64,000 bases of DNA from Smithella sp. (GTDB taxonomy: Bacteria; Desulfobacterota; Syntrophia; Syntrophales; Smithellaceae). The translations under genes were made by a program, and so were the position numbers. Positions 19,725-30,300 of this stretch are shown one piece after another. Location of the stretch: positions 1 through 64,000 of the forward strand of contig SCVW01000004.1 of assembly GCA_007244375.1 (NCBI GenBank). The letters run 5' to 3'. The first letter of the stretch is position 1. Every line of letters begins with the position of its first letter. The notes under the pieces were generated by a model. It saw only the letters and a list, made by a program, of their open reading frames with translations. It did no database searches and was not told where the DNA came from.

Positions 19725-20885
19725 TCACTCCTTGATTATCAAATAACTTGAGCACGTTCCGCCGAAACCGAAAAAGGTAAATAAATAAGCGCCGTCACGT
19801 GCTTCGATGTTTTTCTGTGAAGGTGCAAACCCGATTTCCAGATCAATTTCAGTAAAACCAAAGCTGCGAGGAATAAAACCTTCTTCACAACAGGAAAGCC
19901 ATACGGCTGTTTCTACTGCCCCTGCGGCTCCCAAAGAGTGGCCGAAAGCGCCTTTGAGTGAAACCACCGGAGGAAGTTTTTTTCCAAAGTATTTGACCAA
20001 ACCTCTTCCCTCGGAAAGATCATTGTCCCGAGTGCCTGTCCCGTGAGCCTTGATGGCCACAATGTTGCCGGTTGATACACGCGCGGTGTTTATTGTTTTC
20101 CCGACAACATCACTGACGGTCACTCCGTCAATGCCCGCTGAAGTCATGCTTTTGATGTCGTTATATTGGTATCCGCCGGAAAACTTATATTTTGAGAGAG
20201 GCTTTTTAGCTGCTTCCATGATCACAACGGAAGATGCCTCACCGATTTGCATGCCGGCACGTGTTGCGCAGAAAGGCCGGCACTGGTCGTAATCAAAGAG
20301 AAGCAGGCTGGCAAATCCGTGCAAGGTCATATTTAAGAGCGGTTCAAAACCGACAACTATTGCCCGGCGGATTTTCTCCCGTTTAAGAAGATCGGCGGCG
20401 ACAACTAAGGCGTGTGAACTGGAGACACAAGCCATGCTCAAGGTCAATGACAATCCCTTAATGCCGTATTTTTCGGTAATCAGATCGGCGACTTCACCGG
20501 GACCGCGGTTGCGGCAGGAAATTGCCGGAGATTCTTTTTCCGGATTCTTGCGCACGGCTTCAGTGAATTCGTATTCGTTGCGGATAAAGAGACCGCCTGT
20601 CGTGCCTACCAGAACGCTGGATTCGGCAATTTCGTCTGTGGAAAGCCCTGCGCGCGTAAAAGCTTCGTCAAGAGCGCTTTCCAGCATGGACATGGATTTA
20701 TCCAGCGGATTACCGTTATAGGATACTTCAAAGGTTTTATATTCACGGTTGGTTAAATGAGAAGAAACGCCGGGTTTAGCCGGCTGCACATTTCCCGCGA
20801 TTAAATTACGTGCAGATTCCGGAGCGCTCCAGCCCAGTGTTGTTACTGCGCCCCAGCCTCGCACATAAATATCTTCATTGGTCAT
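19725..20885 (-). CDS. Beta-ketoacyl-ACP synthase (active)
   Basis: A 386-residue ketosynthase with the full catalytic set: Cys153 in LSMACVSSSHA, His281 in KAHGTGTRDND, Lys311 and His316 in KGAFGHSLGAAGA. It condenses malonyl-ACP with an acyl or aryl starter. Its ATG overlaps the stop of the ACP gene (ATGA), and the Cys-less partner follows, so KS, CLF and ACP are made together. The family resemblance is to FabF-like and aryl polyene/type II polyketide ketosynthases. Product and chain length cannot be told from sequence. Confidence 0.88.
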   Translation of the reverse strand: MTNEDIYVRGWGAVTTLGWSAPESARNLIAGNVQPAKPGVSSHLTNREYKTFEVSYNGNPLDKSMSMLESALDEAFTRAGLSTDEIAESSVLVGTTGGLFIRNEYEFTEAVRKNPEKESPAISCRNRGPGEVADLITEKYGIKGLSLTLSMACVSSSHALVVAADLLKREKIRRAIVVGFEPLLNMTLHGFASLLLFDYDQCRPFCATRAGMQIGEASSVVIMEAAKKPLSKYKFSGGYQYNDIKSMTSAGIDGVTVSDVVGKTINTARVSTGNIVAIKAHGTGTRDNDLSEGRGLVKYFGKKLPPVVSLKGAFGHSLGAAGAVETAVWLSCCEEGFIPRSFGFTEIDLEIGFAPSQKNIEARDGAYLFTFFGFGGTCSSYLIIKE

Positions 20886-21193
20886 TTCTTAACCTTTGGT
20901 GCATCAATAATAAAATCGGCCAGAGATTCGAACGACCGCATCGCTTTGGCCGCTGTCGAAGCGTTCTTTAATTCTACACCGAATTCATATCTGATTTCCA
21001 TGGCGATTTCCATGGCATCAAGACTGTCCAATATCAATGGTCCGGGTCCCCCGATGAAGGGAACATCTGTAGGCACGTCTCCCGGTTTTACGTCCGTAAT
21101 TTCACAGGCCCTGATAATCAATTCCTTAAGCTTGAAAATCAGCTCCTCCCTTGAAGATACATTCAAATCTTTTAACTTCTGATTTACATCCAT
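20882..21193 (-). CDS. Acyl carrier protein
   Basis: A 103-residue carrier protein. The phosphopantetheine attachment motif is LDSLDAMEI with Ser57, and the flanking helices are typical of ACPs. It has an N-terminal extension relative to primary AcpP (about 78 residues), as do many specialised carrier proteins. It overlaps the permease gene by 10 bp and the KS gene by 4 bp. It would carry the growing chain for the ketosynthases of this cluster. Confidence 0.9.
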   Translation of the reverse strand: MDVNQKLKDLNVSSREELIFKLKELIIRACEITDVKPGDVPTDVPFIGGPGPLILDSLDAMEIAMEIRYEFGVELKNASTAAKAMRSFESLADFIIDAPKVKK

Positions 21194-22305
21194 TTAACTC
21201 TCCTCCCCGCTATATAAAAACAAGCCAGCGCAAAAAACAATAGAATGGCTAATTTAGGCAATATTGTGCTTAATTCCGCGTTGCGTAAAAAAACATCCAG
21301 ATAAGACTGATGAGCCCAGTATATTGGCGATATCATCGCCAGTTTTTGCATCGTATGAGACATGACAAAGTATGGTACCATAATGCCGCCCAGCACTCCC
21401 ATTAATATGGCGCCGGTTGCGGCCAGAGTTGAAGTCTGCTCCAGTGTTTTGGCCAGCGTCGCGATAAGTACACCGAAACCGGTTGTCGCGGCAGCCACAA
21501 CCAATGTAATCGGAATCAAATGCCAGACATGGGTTCCCGTTTGAAAAGGCGTATTGAGAATGTAAGGCGCAATAAAAACGCCTACAAACAGCATTAAGAC
21601 AAACTGGATTATATTGATTATGTAATAAGGTATAATTTTCCCCAAGGCAATTGCGTTAGAACTTACAGAGTACGTAAAAAGACGCTGCAGGGTGCCGTTA
21701 TTTTTTTCTTTCAGAAAACCTATGGACATGGGAATGGCAATGAAAAACATTGCGAATATCGCGTAAGCCGGTACCGCCAGTTGAATAGGACTGGGAACAT
21801 CCATGTCTTTCTTTGTTTTTTCAGTGATTAAACTGGCAACCACAGCATCAATGTTTTCGATACTCATGACGACTTCCACCGTCAGGCTGGTCATCAGCGA
21901 ACGGACGGCTACCTTGTACCCTGTATCGAATACGGGATCAAAATAAATTTCCACGGGCTTTGTTCCTTCTTCAAAACCCTTGGGAATGATCACCAGTACC
22001 TGCGCTTTGCCCTGTTCAAAAATACGATCTTTATCAAAACTCGGTGGAAGTTCAACTCTTTTGATTAGTTTATTCGATTGTATTTTTTGCTCAAGCAGGT
22101 TTGCTTTTGGTGTTTTGCTTTCGTTTTCAATAACCGTAGGAATTTGTTTTTCATATATTTTGTCCGCATAGACCCCTTTATATGCCAAAGTCATGAAAAA
22201 AATCAGCGCCAGCGGCATAAAAAAAAGAAGCAGTATCGTCTGCTTGTCGCGCAGCATTATGAGCATTTCTTTTTTGACTATTTCCTTTAATTGTCTCTTA
22301 ATCAA
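21184..22305 (-). CDS. ABC-2 type transporter permease
   Basis: A 373-residue inner-membrane permease. One N-terminal helix (about 22-42) is followed by a long periplasmic domain, and five hydrophobic helices fill residues 175-370, ending with a charged RRVKWM. This is the ABC-2/DrrB-YhhJ architecture used for exporting lipids, polyketides and drugs. The ATPase is encoded 112 bp upstream (22418-23161). It is coupled to the ACP gene by overlap, so it is probably the exporter for the cluster product or an intermediate. Confidence 0.88.
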   Translation of the reverse strand: MIKRQLKEIVKKEMLIMLRDKQTILLLFFMPLALIFFMTLAYKGVYADKIYEKQIPTVIENESKTPKANLLEQKIQSNKLIKRVELPPSFDKDRIFEQGKAQVLVIIPKGFEEGTKPVEIYFDPVFDTGYKVAVRSLMTSLTVEVVMSIENIDAVVASLITEKTKKDMDVPSPIQLAVPAYAIFAMFFIAIPMSIGFLKEKNNGTLQRLFTYSVSSNAIALGKIIPYYIINIIQFVLMLFVGVFIAPYILNTPFQTGTHVWHLIPITLVVAAATTGFGVLIATLAKTLEQTSTLAATGAILMGVLGGIMVPYFVMSHTMQKLAMISPIYWAHQSYLDVFLRNAELSTILPKLAILLFFALACFYIAGRRVKWM

Positions 22306-22417
22306 GTTAGCTTCACCTGCATTGAAAAAGTTTACTTCATTTCGGCAAACTCACAAATGGATTATCGAAAGCATAACGCGGTCAGCAAAGTTATGCAATG
22401 AAGAATCATTTTGTGTT

Positions 22418-23161
22418 TCAATCATCACGTAATCCCCTGCCGGTCTTTTCCAGGAAGAACCTTTCCAGATTGTCTATCGCCGACATCAATCCATCGAAAA
22501 TGATCTCACCTCTGTCAAGCAGTGTTACGCTGGAACACAGACGAGCGGCTTCTTCCATAATATGCGTGGATAACAAAACAGTCATGCCCGATGCATTAAG
22601 TATTTTCAGCGTTTCGTAAATATGATGACGGCTCTGCGGATCAACGCCCACAGTCGGTTCGTCAAGCAGCAGAAGTTTCGGCGAATGCAGTAGCGCCACA
22701 GCCAGATTCAGGCGTCTTTGCATTCCTCCCGAATAAGTTGAAACAAGTTTTTTTGCATGGTCGGTAAGTCCTGTCTGGGCGAGCACATAATCCGATCTTT
22801 CGTTTATCTGTTCATCAGAAAGATTAGCCATCACGCCGAAAAAGTGCAGATTTTCCAAGGCGGTAAGCGGCATGTAAAGTGAGATGGCCTGTGGTGCGCA
22901 ACCGATGCATGTAAGAGCCGTGTTATCGGGCATTTTATTTCCGAGAACAAAAACCTCTCCCGAGTAGCCTCTTAAAACGCCGGTAATAATTTTCATCAGC
23001 GTGGTTTTGCCAGCTCCATTGGGGCCCAAAAGCGCGTGAATCTTTCCCTGTTCCACCGACATAGAAAAATTATGCAGGGCGTATTCGATTCCTCCGGATG
23101 TCAGTTTTTCGGCCGGCGAATGATAAGAAAAAGATATTCCTGAAATCTCCAGAGCCTTCAT
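22418..23161 (-). CDS. ABC transporter ATP-binding protein
   Basis: A 247-residue nucleotide-binding subunit of a CcmA/DrrA-type exporter. Walker A is GPNGAGKTT (46-54), the signature is YSGGMQRRL, Walker B is [10 protein letters not shown], and the switch His is in [10 protein letters not shown] choose the ATG at 23159-23161 because it overlaps the preceding BtrH-like gene stop as ATGA; an upstream in-frame start inside that gene adds 21 residues without family similarity. It powers the permease encoded next. Confidence 0.92.
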   Translation of the reverse strand: MKALEISGISFSYHSPAEKLTSGGIEYALHNFSMSVEQGKIHALLGPNGAGKTTLMKIITGVLRGYSGEVFVLGNKMPDNTALTCIGCAPQAISLYMPLTALENLHFFGVMANLSDEQINERSDYVLAQTGLTDHAKKLVSTYSGGMQRRLNLAVALLHSPKLLLLDEPTVGVDPQSRHHIYETLKILNASGMTVLLSTHIMEEAARLCSSVTLLDRGEIIFDGLMSAIDNLERFFLEKTGRGLRDD

Positions 23162-24189
23162 GCTTTGAGTTTCCTGACAACTTTCTGCAAATTGTTGAAA
23201 AATGCTTCTTCGCGGTTCGCGCAAGTCAGCATCAATTCTCCCGCTTTGACAAATGTCGCTTCCTCTTTGCCCCTTTTCTTTATGATACGTGCGGATACCA
23301 CAGAAAAATCTCGCCAGTTGTTGCCAATGGCATCCATCTCTTCTGCCAGATCGGCAAGCTCGGCTGAACCGAACAGCCCGGCGGCTTCATGCATAAAGGC
23401 GGCATACATGTAACGAAATCCGGCACCACCCGTGCCAGTCTCTTCCACCCATCGGACTAAACCGGCAAGATTACGACAGGCTTCTTGAAAACCAAGTTTA
23501 TCGGGACTTTTAACGACTCTTTTTGCTAAAAAACGAATACCCCGAACACCAAAAATCGGTATGGGAATTTTCAACATTGCGTTGCAGGAATCCTTCATTC
23601 CCTTGATGCACGCTCCCCGCAGATCAGGATGGGGATTTACGGATTTGGTGTAATACATATGACCACGGGGGTTCAAAGGACCAGGTACGAAACGTGCCCG
23701 TTCCAATCCATCCGCCGTACAATCTACCAGAGCAAATGTCGGATCGCAGATGCGAAAACCGCAATCGGTTTCACGCAAAACGATGATGTTGTGTCCGCTA
23801 AAATTATGGCGGTGACGTTCGGATACATAGGGAAGCCAGTAAAGATTAGTAGCCAAACCGACAATCTTTCCAGTTTTTAGCACCTGTCTTAGTTCGTCCA
23901 TGCCTTTTTGCGGATCGCGATAAGTCTTGATTACAAAACTCGCGCCCAGCCTTTTAGCCGCCTTGCGAAAGACCGACCCGGGTTTAGACCGAAAAGCAGT
24001 AATCGGCAAATGTGAAAGTTTTAAAAACGGCAGATAGCCGAAAAAAATGCCGCTGCCGATGCCGAAAATCATCGGCTCGGAAATATCCACGCCTTGATGG
24101 CGAAACAGGGCGGATGTAACACCTGTTTCACAATGCGCGGCTTGCTGATGGACAAATGGTTTACCATTTGTTGCGAGTTCTGTAGTCAT
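23158..24189 (-). CDS. BtrH-like/DUF4872 protein, copy 1
   Basis: A 343-residue protein of the BtrH N-terminal/DUF4872 type. BtrH from butirosin biosynthesis transfers an acyl group from an ACP. The papain-like triad candidates are Cys20 (AHCETGVTSAL), His133 (SGHNIIVL) and Asp149 (ICDP). The second half (from about 225) is helical. It is strongly similar along its length to the 350-residue protein at 24735-25787, so the two are tandem duplicates. An acyl-ACP-dependent acyltransferase or thioesterase role in the polyketide pathway is a reasonable inference. The stop overlaps the ABC ATPase start. Confidence 0.8.
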   Translation of the reverse strand: MTTELATNGKPFVHQQAAHCETGVTSALFRHQGVDISEPMIFGIGSGIFFGYLPFLKLSHLPITAFRSKPGSVFRKAAKRLGASFVIKTYRDPQKGMDELRQVLKTGKIVGLATNLYWLPYVSERHRHNFSGHNIIVLRETDCGFRICDPTFALVDCTADGLERARFVPGPLNPRGHMYYTKSVNPHPDLRGACIKGMKDSCNAMLKIPIPIFGVRGIRFLAKRVVKSPDKLGFQEACRNLAGLVRWVEETGTGGAGFRYMYAAFMHEAAGLFGSAELADLAEEMDAIGNNWRDFSVVSARIIKKRGKEEATFVKAGELMLTCANREEAFFNNLQKVVRKLKA

Positions 24190-24214
24190 GAAAAAATAAC
24201 ATCCTTCCTTAATT

Positions 24215-24598
24215 TTAGATATTCGGTACGGTTTTCAATTCTTCCAATGTGACCCTGAGAGCCTTTGTGTAACGATTTAAAACAGATGGTTTAAGTTTGG
24301 CAAATATCTCTGGACGCAAATGTCTTTTGGCCCGGAATACCGCTATCCCCGCTGCCTTGGCCAGCATTCCCGGCTCCAACTGCCGCATTTCCATATAATA
24401 ACAAAGAGGGCTTTTCTGACCGGCAATTACTGCTTTTCTGATTTCCTCGAGGTTGGCGCGATTACCGGAAATAAGCAGGGCTACAGATACTTTTTCCGCC
24501 CAGGGAGCTTCTGTCTCCAGAACATATTGCCCTTTATCGTTGTGCTTGTAATACGCTTTCGGCAACCCATCATTAAAAAGTTCATCTTCTAATTCCAT
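24215..24598 (-). CDS. Small HTH-like partner protein, copy 1
   Basis: A 127-residue protein starting at the ATG at 24596-24598, which has a reasonable ribosome site; an in-frame extension to 24658 is less likely. The C-terminal 70 residues (KSPLCYYMEMRQLEPGML..., AGIAVFRAKRHLRPEIF, LKPSVLNRYTKALRVTLEEL, given as pieces) resemble an XRE-type helix-turn-helix fold. It is homologous to the 138-residue protein at 25797-26213, and both precede a BtrH-like gene. It could be a regulator or a small protein partner of BtrH; the sequence does not decide. Confidence 0.65.
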   Translation of the reverse strand: MELEDELFNDGLPKAYYKHNDKGQYVLETEAPWAEKVSVALLISGNRANLEEIRKAVIAGQKSPLCYYMEMRQLEPGMLAKAAGIAVFRAKRHLRPEIFAKLKPSVLNRYTKALRVTLEELKTVPNI

Positions 24599-24734
24599 GG
24601 CCGATTCCTTCTGATAATATTTATTTTTTCTTTTTATATTAATTTCAGCAAGGTGCAAAGTGATTTTTCACATGTAAACCTTTTTGTTTACAGCAGTAAA
24701 CATAAAAAACGAATGAAAAAGATATTACGTATCT

Positions 24735-25787
24735 TCAGGATTTTAGCTTTTCCACGGCATCACGCAGATCTTTGAAAAGTTGTTCTTCCCTGCCGGCGCA
24801 GATCAACATCAATCCGCCCGCCTTTTCGAAAGTTTCTTCCCGTTTTGATTTTCGTTGTTTAATAATGCGCGAGGATACCACGGCAAATTCACGCCAGGTG
24901 TCGCCGATGGCCGTCATTTCATTTGATAAATTGTTTAGTTCTTTTGAACCGAAAAGTTCGGATGCTTCCTGCAGAAATGCAGCGAACATATAGCGGAAGC
25001 CCGCACCACCCGTGCCCATTTCTTCCTGAAAGCGTAGAATATGAGCGAGCTGCCGGCAGGCTTCGACATAGCCGAGTTTTTCCGGCCATTTAATAATTTT
25101 CCGGGCAACAAGACGCATTCCCTTGATACCGAAAAGAGGTATGGGGATTTTGAGCATCTGATTGCATGTATCCATCATACCGGTGATACAGGCCTTTCTG
25201 ATGTCAGGGTTGGGGTTGACGTATGTCGGATAATACATCAAACCGCGGGCTTCCATGGGACCGCGCGCGAAACGAGCTCTTTCCATATCATAAGCAGAAC
25301 AATCCGTGATGTATTCCAGCAGAGCCGGATCGCTTATCCGGAAACCGTTTTCATTTTCATACAGAACGATAAAATTGTGTCCACTAAAATTAAAACGATA
25401 GCGTCGGGGAAAAAAAGAAAGCCAGTAAACGTTGGTTGTCACCGCGGCAATCTGTCCTGTCCGGATAACGCGGCGCAGTTCATCCATGCCTTTTTGCGGG
25501 CTGTGAAAGCGTTTTCTGTAAACCTTTGCCCCCAGTCTTTTGGCTGTTTTTTTGAAAACCAGTCCCGGCATTGCCCTGAAAGTGGTAATGGGCAGCCCTG
25601 TCCATTTGATAAACGGAAGATGACCGAAAAAAATACCGCTGCCAATACCAAAAATCATTGGTTCGGAAAGGTTAAACCCTTTATCGAAAAACAGGGCAGA
25701 TGTCACTCCCGTTTCACAATGAGCCGCCGTGCGATGGGTATAAGTTCTGCCGTTGGTTAAAGTTTCTGTTGTCACGGATGTCGTCAT
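24735..25787 (-). CDS. BtrH-like/DUF4872 protein, copy 2
   Basis: A 350-residue paralogue of the protein at 23158-24189. It keeps the same putative triad, Cys24 (AHCETGVTSAL), His137 (SGHNFIVL) and Asp153 (ISDP), and the same GIGSGIFFG and GTGGAGFRYM blocks. Conservation of all three residues in both copies suggests both are active, perhaps on different acyl chains or acceptors. It follows its small HTH-like partner gene by 9 bp. The gap to the copy 1 pair is 136 bp. Confidence 0.8.
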   Translation of the reverse strand: MTTSVTTETLTNGRTYTHRTAAHCETGVTSALFFDKGFNLSEPMIFGIGSGIFFGHLPFIKWTGLPITTFRAMPGLVFKKTAKRLGAKVYRKRFHSPQKGMDELRRVIRTGQIAAVTTNVYWLSFFPRRYRFNFSGHNFIVLYENENGFRISDPALLEYITDCSAYDMERARFARGPMEARGLMYYPTYVNPNPDIRKACITGMMDTCNQMLKIPIPLFGIKGMRLVARKIIKWPEKLGYVEACRQLAHILRFQEEMGTGGAGFRYMFAAFLQEASELFGSKELNNLSNEMTAIGDTWREFAVVSSRIIKQRKSKREETFEKAGGLMLICAGREEQLFKDLRDAVEKLKS

Positions 25788-25796
25788 GAATCATGA

Positions 25797-26213
25797 TTAC
25801 CTTTCATAAGAATTTTGGGGTACAATTTTGAGGTCTTCCCTCGTAATCGCAAGGGCTTTCGCGTATTTGTCCAGAACAGAATCGTTAAGCTTGGAAAATA
25901 TTTCCGGACGCAAATGCCTTTTAACCCGGAACGTGGCGATGCCGGCTGTTTTTCCCAGGAATTTCGGGATCATCTGCCGCAGCTCCATGTAATAAGCAAG
26001 AGGACTTTTCTGACCGGCAAGCACAGCTTTTCTGGTTTCCTCCACCTTGTCCTGATATTCATCATAAGCCATTTTGTTTATTTGTTCATCGATTACCCAG
26101 CCCTTGCTGGGCACCATGACATATTTCCCCTGGTCATCAAGGGCGTAATTTCCTTTTTTGATACCCTGAGAATAATCAGGTACGTCATCCTGCGGAACTT
26201 CGTTTATCTTCAT
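25797..26213 (-). CDS. Small HTH-like partner protein, copy 2
   Basis: A 138-residue paralogue of the protein at 24215-24598. The shared core is KSPLAYYMELRQ, KTAGIATFRVKRHLRPEIF and LDKYAKALAITREDLKIVP. The N-terminal 60 residues differ. I place the start at the ATG at 26211-26213, which is two codons inside the longest frame and close to an AGGAG-like site. Its link to BtrH copy 2 (9 bp) is tight. Function is unknown; the C-terminal fold looks XRE-like. Confidence 0.65.
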   Translation of the reverse strand: MKINEVPQDDVPDYSQGIKKGNYALDDQGKYVMVPSKGWVIDEQINKMAYDEYQDKVEETRKAVLAGQKSPLAYYMELRQMIPKFLGKTAGIATFRVKRHLRPEIFSKLNDSVLDKYAKALAITREDLKIVPQNSYER

Positions 26214-26344
26214 GGGCAACTCCTGCCAATCATGGTGATTTTAGAGGTCTTTCTTATACTAAAATTAGCGAAGCGAAAAGAATTTTTTAATAAAGATTGA
26301 GCTTTGCCAACGTAATAACGGTGTTTTTGAAATCATTCTTTGTA

Positions 26345-27223
26345 TTAATTTAATTTTTTACCCAGAAACGGTTCGAAGTGATGCCACTCAAAAGGATGCT
26401 TGTGGGCAAACTGAGCCAGATCATCAGCATAGGCCTGAGCCGATTCCTGCACCGCTTTTTTTCTGCCGGCGCGGGTGGCGGCAATAACTTTTCGTCCGGA
26501 CGAAACCTTGATATGATATTTACCAATCGCTTCCTGATACACAAAAAAAGTCATCAGCGGCGAGCCGGTCATCAAGGCAAACAAATGCGGGGTATCGGGA
26601 AGACGAACTTCGTGACCGAGAAAATTCACGTTAACAAAACTCTGCTTGCCCCAGAGACGGTCTCCGGCCATGGAAACAATACCGCCCTCACGCAGGAAAT
26701 TGATTCCTTCGATCAAGGCAAAAGGCGATTTTTCATCTTCAGATGTCACAACCACTTTTATACCGCTTTGCGCCATAATTTGCTTTTGAATATGTTCAAT
26801 CTGTTCTTTGTGTTTGGCTCCCAGATAAAGCATAATCGGCAAACCTTTTTTGTTTAGCGTTTGCGCGGCCAGTTCCCAGTTGCCGGTGTGCGACATCAAC
26901 AGGATCGCTCCCGTTTTCTTCTGTACAGCCTCTTCCAGATACTCCCAGCCTTCCTTGACGTATTGAATATCTTCCTCATCGAAACGGATGAACCGATGGA
27001 TATAGACATCCGTAAATTTATGATACTGACGCCATGCGCACCACAGGTGAAAGAAAAACCAATGCTTGGGAAATAAAGTACGGTAGAACTCGAAACTGTT
27101 GGCCACGCGCAAAGGAAATAGAAAAAAATAACCAGTGGCGACAAACCATGAAAAGATGCGGAAAAACCATAACCCCAGCCGCCGCGTCAGAAAGAGAAAA
27201 ATTTTATAAGGTAGTCTTTTCAT
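26345..27223 (-). CDS. LpxL/HtrB-type lysophospholipid acyltransferase
   Basis: A 292-residue membrane-associated acyltransferase. An N-terminal hydrophobic segment (about 15-40) precedes the HxxxxE catalytic box SHTGNWELAA, with His112 and Glu117, and the later GDRLWGKQ block. Relatives add acyl chains to lipid A, and homologues in aryl polyene clusters are thought to attach the polyene to a lipid anchor. In this cluster it probably transfers an acyl chain during assembly of the envelope product. It stands about 100 bp from the MMPL gene. Confidence 0.85.
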   Translation of the reverse strand: MKRLPYKIFLFLTRRLGLWFFRIFSWFVATGYFFLFPLRVANSFEFYRTLFPKHWFFFHLWCAWRQYHKFTDVYIHRFIRFDEEDIQYVKEGWEYLEEAVQKKTGAILLMSHTGNWELAAQTLNKKGLPIMLYLGAKHKEQIEHIQKQIMAQSGIKVVVTSEDEKSPFALIEGINFLREGGIVSMAGDRLWGKQSFVNVNFLGHEVRLPDTPHLFALMTGSPLMTFFVYQEAIGKYHIKVSSGRKVIAATRAGRKKAVQESAQAYADDLAQFAHKHPFEWHHFEPFLGKKLN

Positions 27224-27250
27224 AATCCTTTTTTCTATCCCTTTCCTTGA

Positions 27251-27297
27251 GGGGAGGGGTAAGAGGAGGGTGAAGCATATTATTAATTTCCCTCCCC
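27251..27297. repeat. GC-rich inverted repeat in the LPLAT-MMPL gap
   Basis: GGGGAGGG (27251-27258) is complementary to CCCTCCCC (27290-27297), with a 31-bp AT-rich loop. It could fold in the transcript between the MMPL and acyltransferase genes, as an attenuator or a processing site. Confidence 0.4.
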
Positions 27298-27322
27298 AGA
27301 CATACGTCCGGCTTTGCTAGCG

Positions 27323-30300
27323 CTACGCTTTCTTTCCTACAAACCACTGTTCTTCAATTCCTCTGAGATCCGAGGGAAAGACCTGAATGACAAAGTTTGC
27401 CTTTTTCATAAACTCGACAATTTCCGCCTCCGGGCGGAATCTGTTCGGTGTTTTCGTCATTTTTAACCGGATGATTTCTATCCAGCGCTTCCATGGATTG
27501 GGTTTGTTCGAAGGAATGGTTGCCCTGATTAGCAATGTTCCTTCGTCGGAGAGTTTTTCATGAATTCTCTGCAAAGCAATCGGCACATCGTTGTCGTTGA
27601 CCAAATGCAGCATGTCCAGCATCAGTACATGATCAACTTTTCCTTCGACATCCGGCAAATCCGGCGCGCGTCCGATTTCCACCTTGCCGCGGTTGCCGAT
27701 AACACGTGAGGCAATAAGTACACGCTCTTCGTCCGGTTCCAGGCCATAGACCTTTGCTTCCGGATAAATTTCCAAAAGCCAGTTAGCAGGAACTCCAAAG
27801 CCGCAGCCGATATCAATGATCCTGCGAGGATTTGTGACATATTTATCCAATTCTTTAAACATCGGATCAATTACCATTTTCATACGGGCAAAAACACGAG
27901 GGAAGGCAGGCAGATGCCGATAACGCAAAACTGTGCGTTTTATATGCTCGCTTGAACCGATCAAAAATTCGCCGGGAGATTGTTGAGCCGGAGAAAATAT
28001 CTTTTCCATTAAAATGGGCAGAATAAAAAATGCTCCGATTAAAGAATAAAATATTCCTAACATGGAAACAAATCCGATGCTTTTCAGGAGAGCGTGACTG
28101 GCAAAGGATAACACGCCGAAACCGATTAAAGTAGTAAAGGCAGCTAGAAACACAGCGAGCTTGATATTTTTCATGGCGGGAGATTTCTTGACAGGATAGC
28201 GCTGGTAAGTACAGACATAATAGATGGAATAGTCAATTCCCATGCCCATTATAACTATCCAGAGCATGATTCCGGGTATGTCGAGAGAATGACCGATAAG
28301 TTTGAGCGTGCCGAGAGTAGCAAATAGTGCAAAGACAATCGGTGCCAGTGTTGCGAGCGATAATTGCCAATCCAGAAAATATAAAAAAATAACAAGAGCT
28401 AATCCAATGCTGATAATTAAAGCAACTTCCAGAAATAAATTTTTCAGAAAATCACCCAGCCTTTTGTTGAATAAATCGGCGTCAAATAACTTGGCCATGC
28501 CGCTTCGGGAGATTCGTTCAAAAAAATCAGTCGCGTTATAATTTTTACCGGCAGCAAGCAAACTCAGTTGTGTGTAACCAGACGTGCCTTTAGCGATTCC
28601 CAGCATTTCAAAATATTCTTCCGGAATTTCGAATGATACCGGAGTTTCCTGATTAATAATTTTCCAAAAAGGTACGAAAGCATCAGGTGCAAATCCGTAA
28701 TCGATCGCTGCCTTGTCCAGATTTTTCTTTAAAGTCGTAACTTTTTCTTTGTTCCAGAAGGTGCGCCAGGCCGTAAAATTATTTTTTGCAAGTTCCGCAG
28801 CAGGGAACAGAGCGGAGGGCAGAAATACCGGCAATAGCTTTCCCTGCCGCACATCAGCAGAAAACATTTTCATCAATTGTTCATCTTTCTTCCGTAGTCG
28901 GTTAATATCCGGTGCTTCCAGAAGAACATAGCATTTGCCGGAAAGGTTGCCCCATATGCTTTGCATTTTTTTATCTGAATTGATTGTGTCCTGGCTCATG
29001 GAGTTCATGGCGTTTAAATCAACATTAAAGACCGGTTTGGCAAAAAAAAGCATAATGATGCAGAAAACAAACGCGGCAATCAGTTTCCATTTCGCGGGAG
29101 CGGCAATTTTTTCAATGACACTTGTTAGAAAACGATTGGACTGGTGTTTTGCAGGTGGCATGGCTGGAAATATTATTGGAAAAACAAAATGAACAAAAAG
29201 CATGACGAAAGTAACACCCAGTGCCGAAAAGAGGCCGATTTCAGCTAAAATTCTGAAGTCACTGATTAAAAGAAGAAGAAAAGCACCCACAGTTGTCAGG
29301 ACGGCCAGAAGTTCCGCTGACCAGACTTCCTTTGCTGTTTGTTTCCCGTACGTAACGTAAGGCTGATCAAGAAAAAGCAGGTAAGTAATTCCCAGATCAA
29401 TTGTAAAAGCCATGATGGCGCCGCCGAAACCTATTGCTATAAGAGACATTGATTTGAAAATAAAAGAACAAACAAACAATGAGGCAATAGCTCCAACTGT
29501 AGAAGGTAGAAGAGCCAGCAGTCCGATGAGTGGTCGTGGAAAAATGAGAATAAGCAGTAATGCTATGCCCAGAGTAGTAAGAATTATGGCAATGCGTACA
29601 TCGCGTTTGGCGATTGTTTCATTATCGAGGGCCACACGATATGCACCGACGGGTGTAAGAATATATTTATCATGAAAATTAGTATTTGCCGCCAGTTCGT
29701 TGCGGCAATCTTCAATTAGTTTTTGGATTTTCACGGCCTTGGTCGTATCAGTGCCTGATCCGGCAATTGTGGCGATAATAAGAGCATGTCTGCCATCTGC
29801 AGAAATCAATTGTCCTTGATAAAATTGCGCCTTATTGGAGGGAACCAGAGCGGACAATCGTTCCAGAACAGTGCCGGAAATTCCTAAAGGATCTTTGGCG
29901 ATTATTTCGCTGCGGCCGATGCCCTCAAGTTGCTCGAGGATTTGTCGGTTTTGCGCCATAGCCTCTCTGATTTTTTCCTGTGTCAGAAGCGGTGCAATCT
30001 TTTGTTCCAAATCCGAAGTGTTCAGAAGAAAAGGTAGATTATTGTTTACGTGAGAAACTAGTTCTGGGAAGTTTTTGGCATCATTCCCTATGCCGACTTT
30101 CGTGAAAAGTCCGCTTTTGCTGAGTTTATTCGAAATAAAAACAACCGCCCTGACCAGAGTATCACGATTTGATGAATCCTGTTCAAGATCAATAAATACC
30201 TTATCTTGGGCAGGAAGATGTTTGATAACGTGACGCGCGTCGGAAAGTATCGGATCATTATGCGGCATCGACTCCAGAATATCCGTTTCGATTTTCAGGT

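Noticed and set aside
25041-25760. Plus-strand open frame of 239 codons opposite the BtrH copy 2 gene
   Set aside because: The opposite strand has a clear conserved protein with a duplicate elsewhere, and this frame has none.
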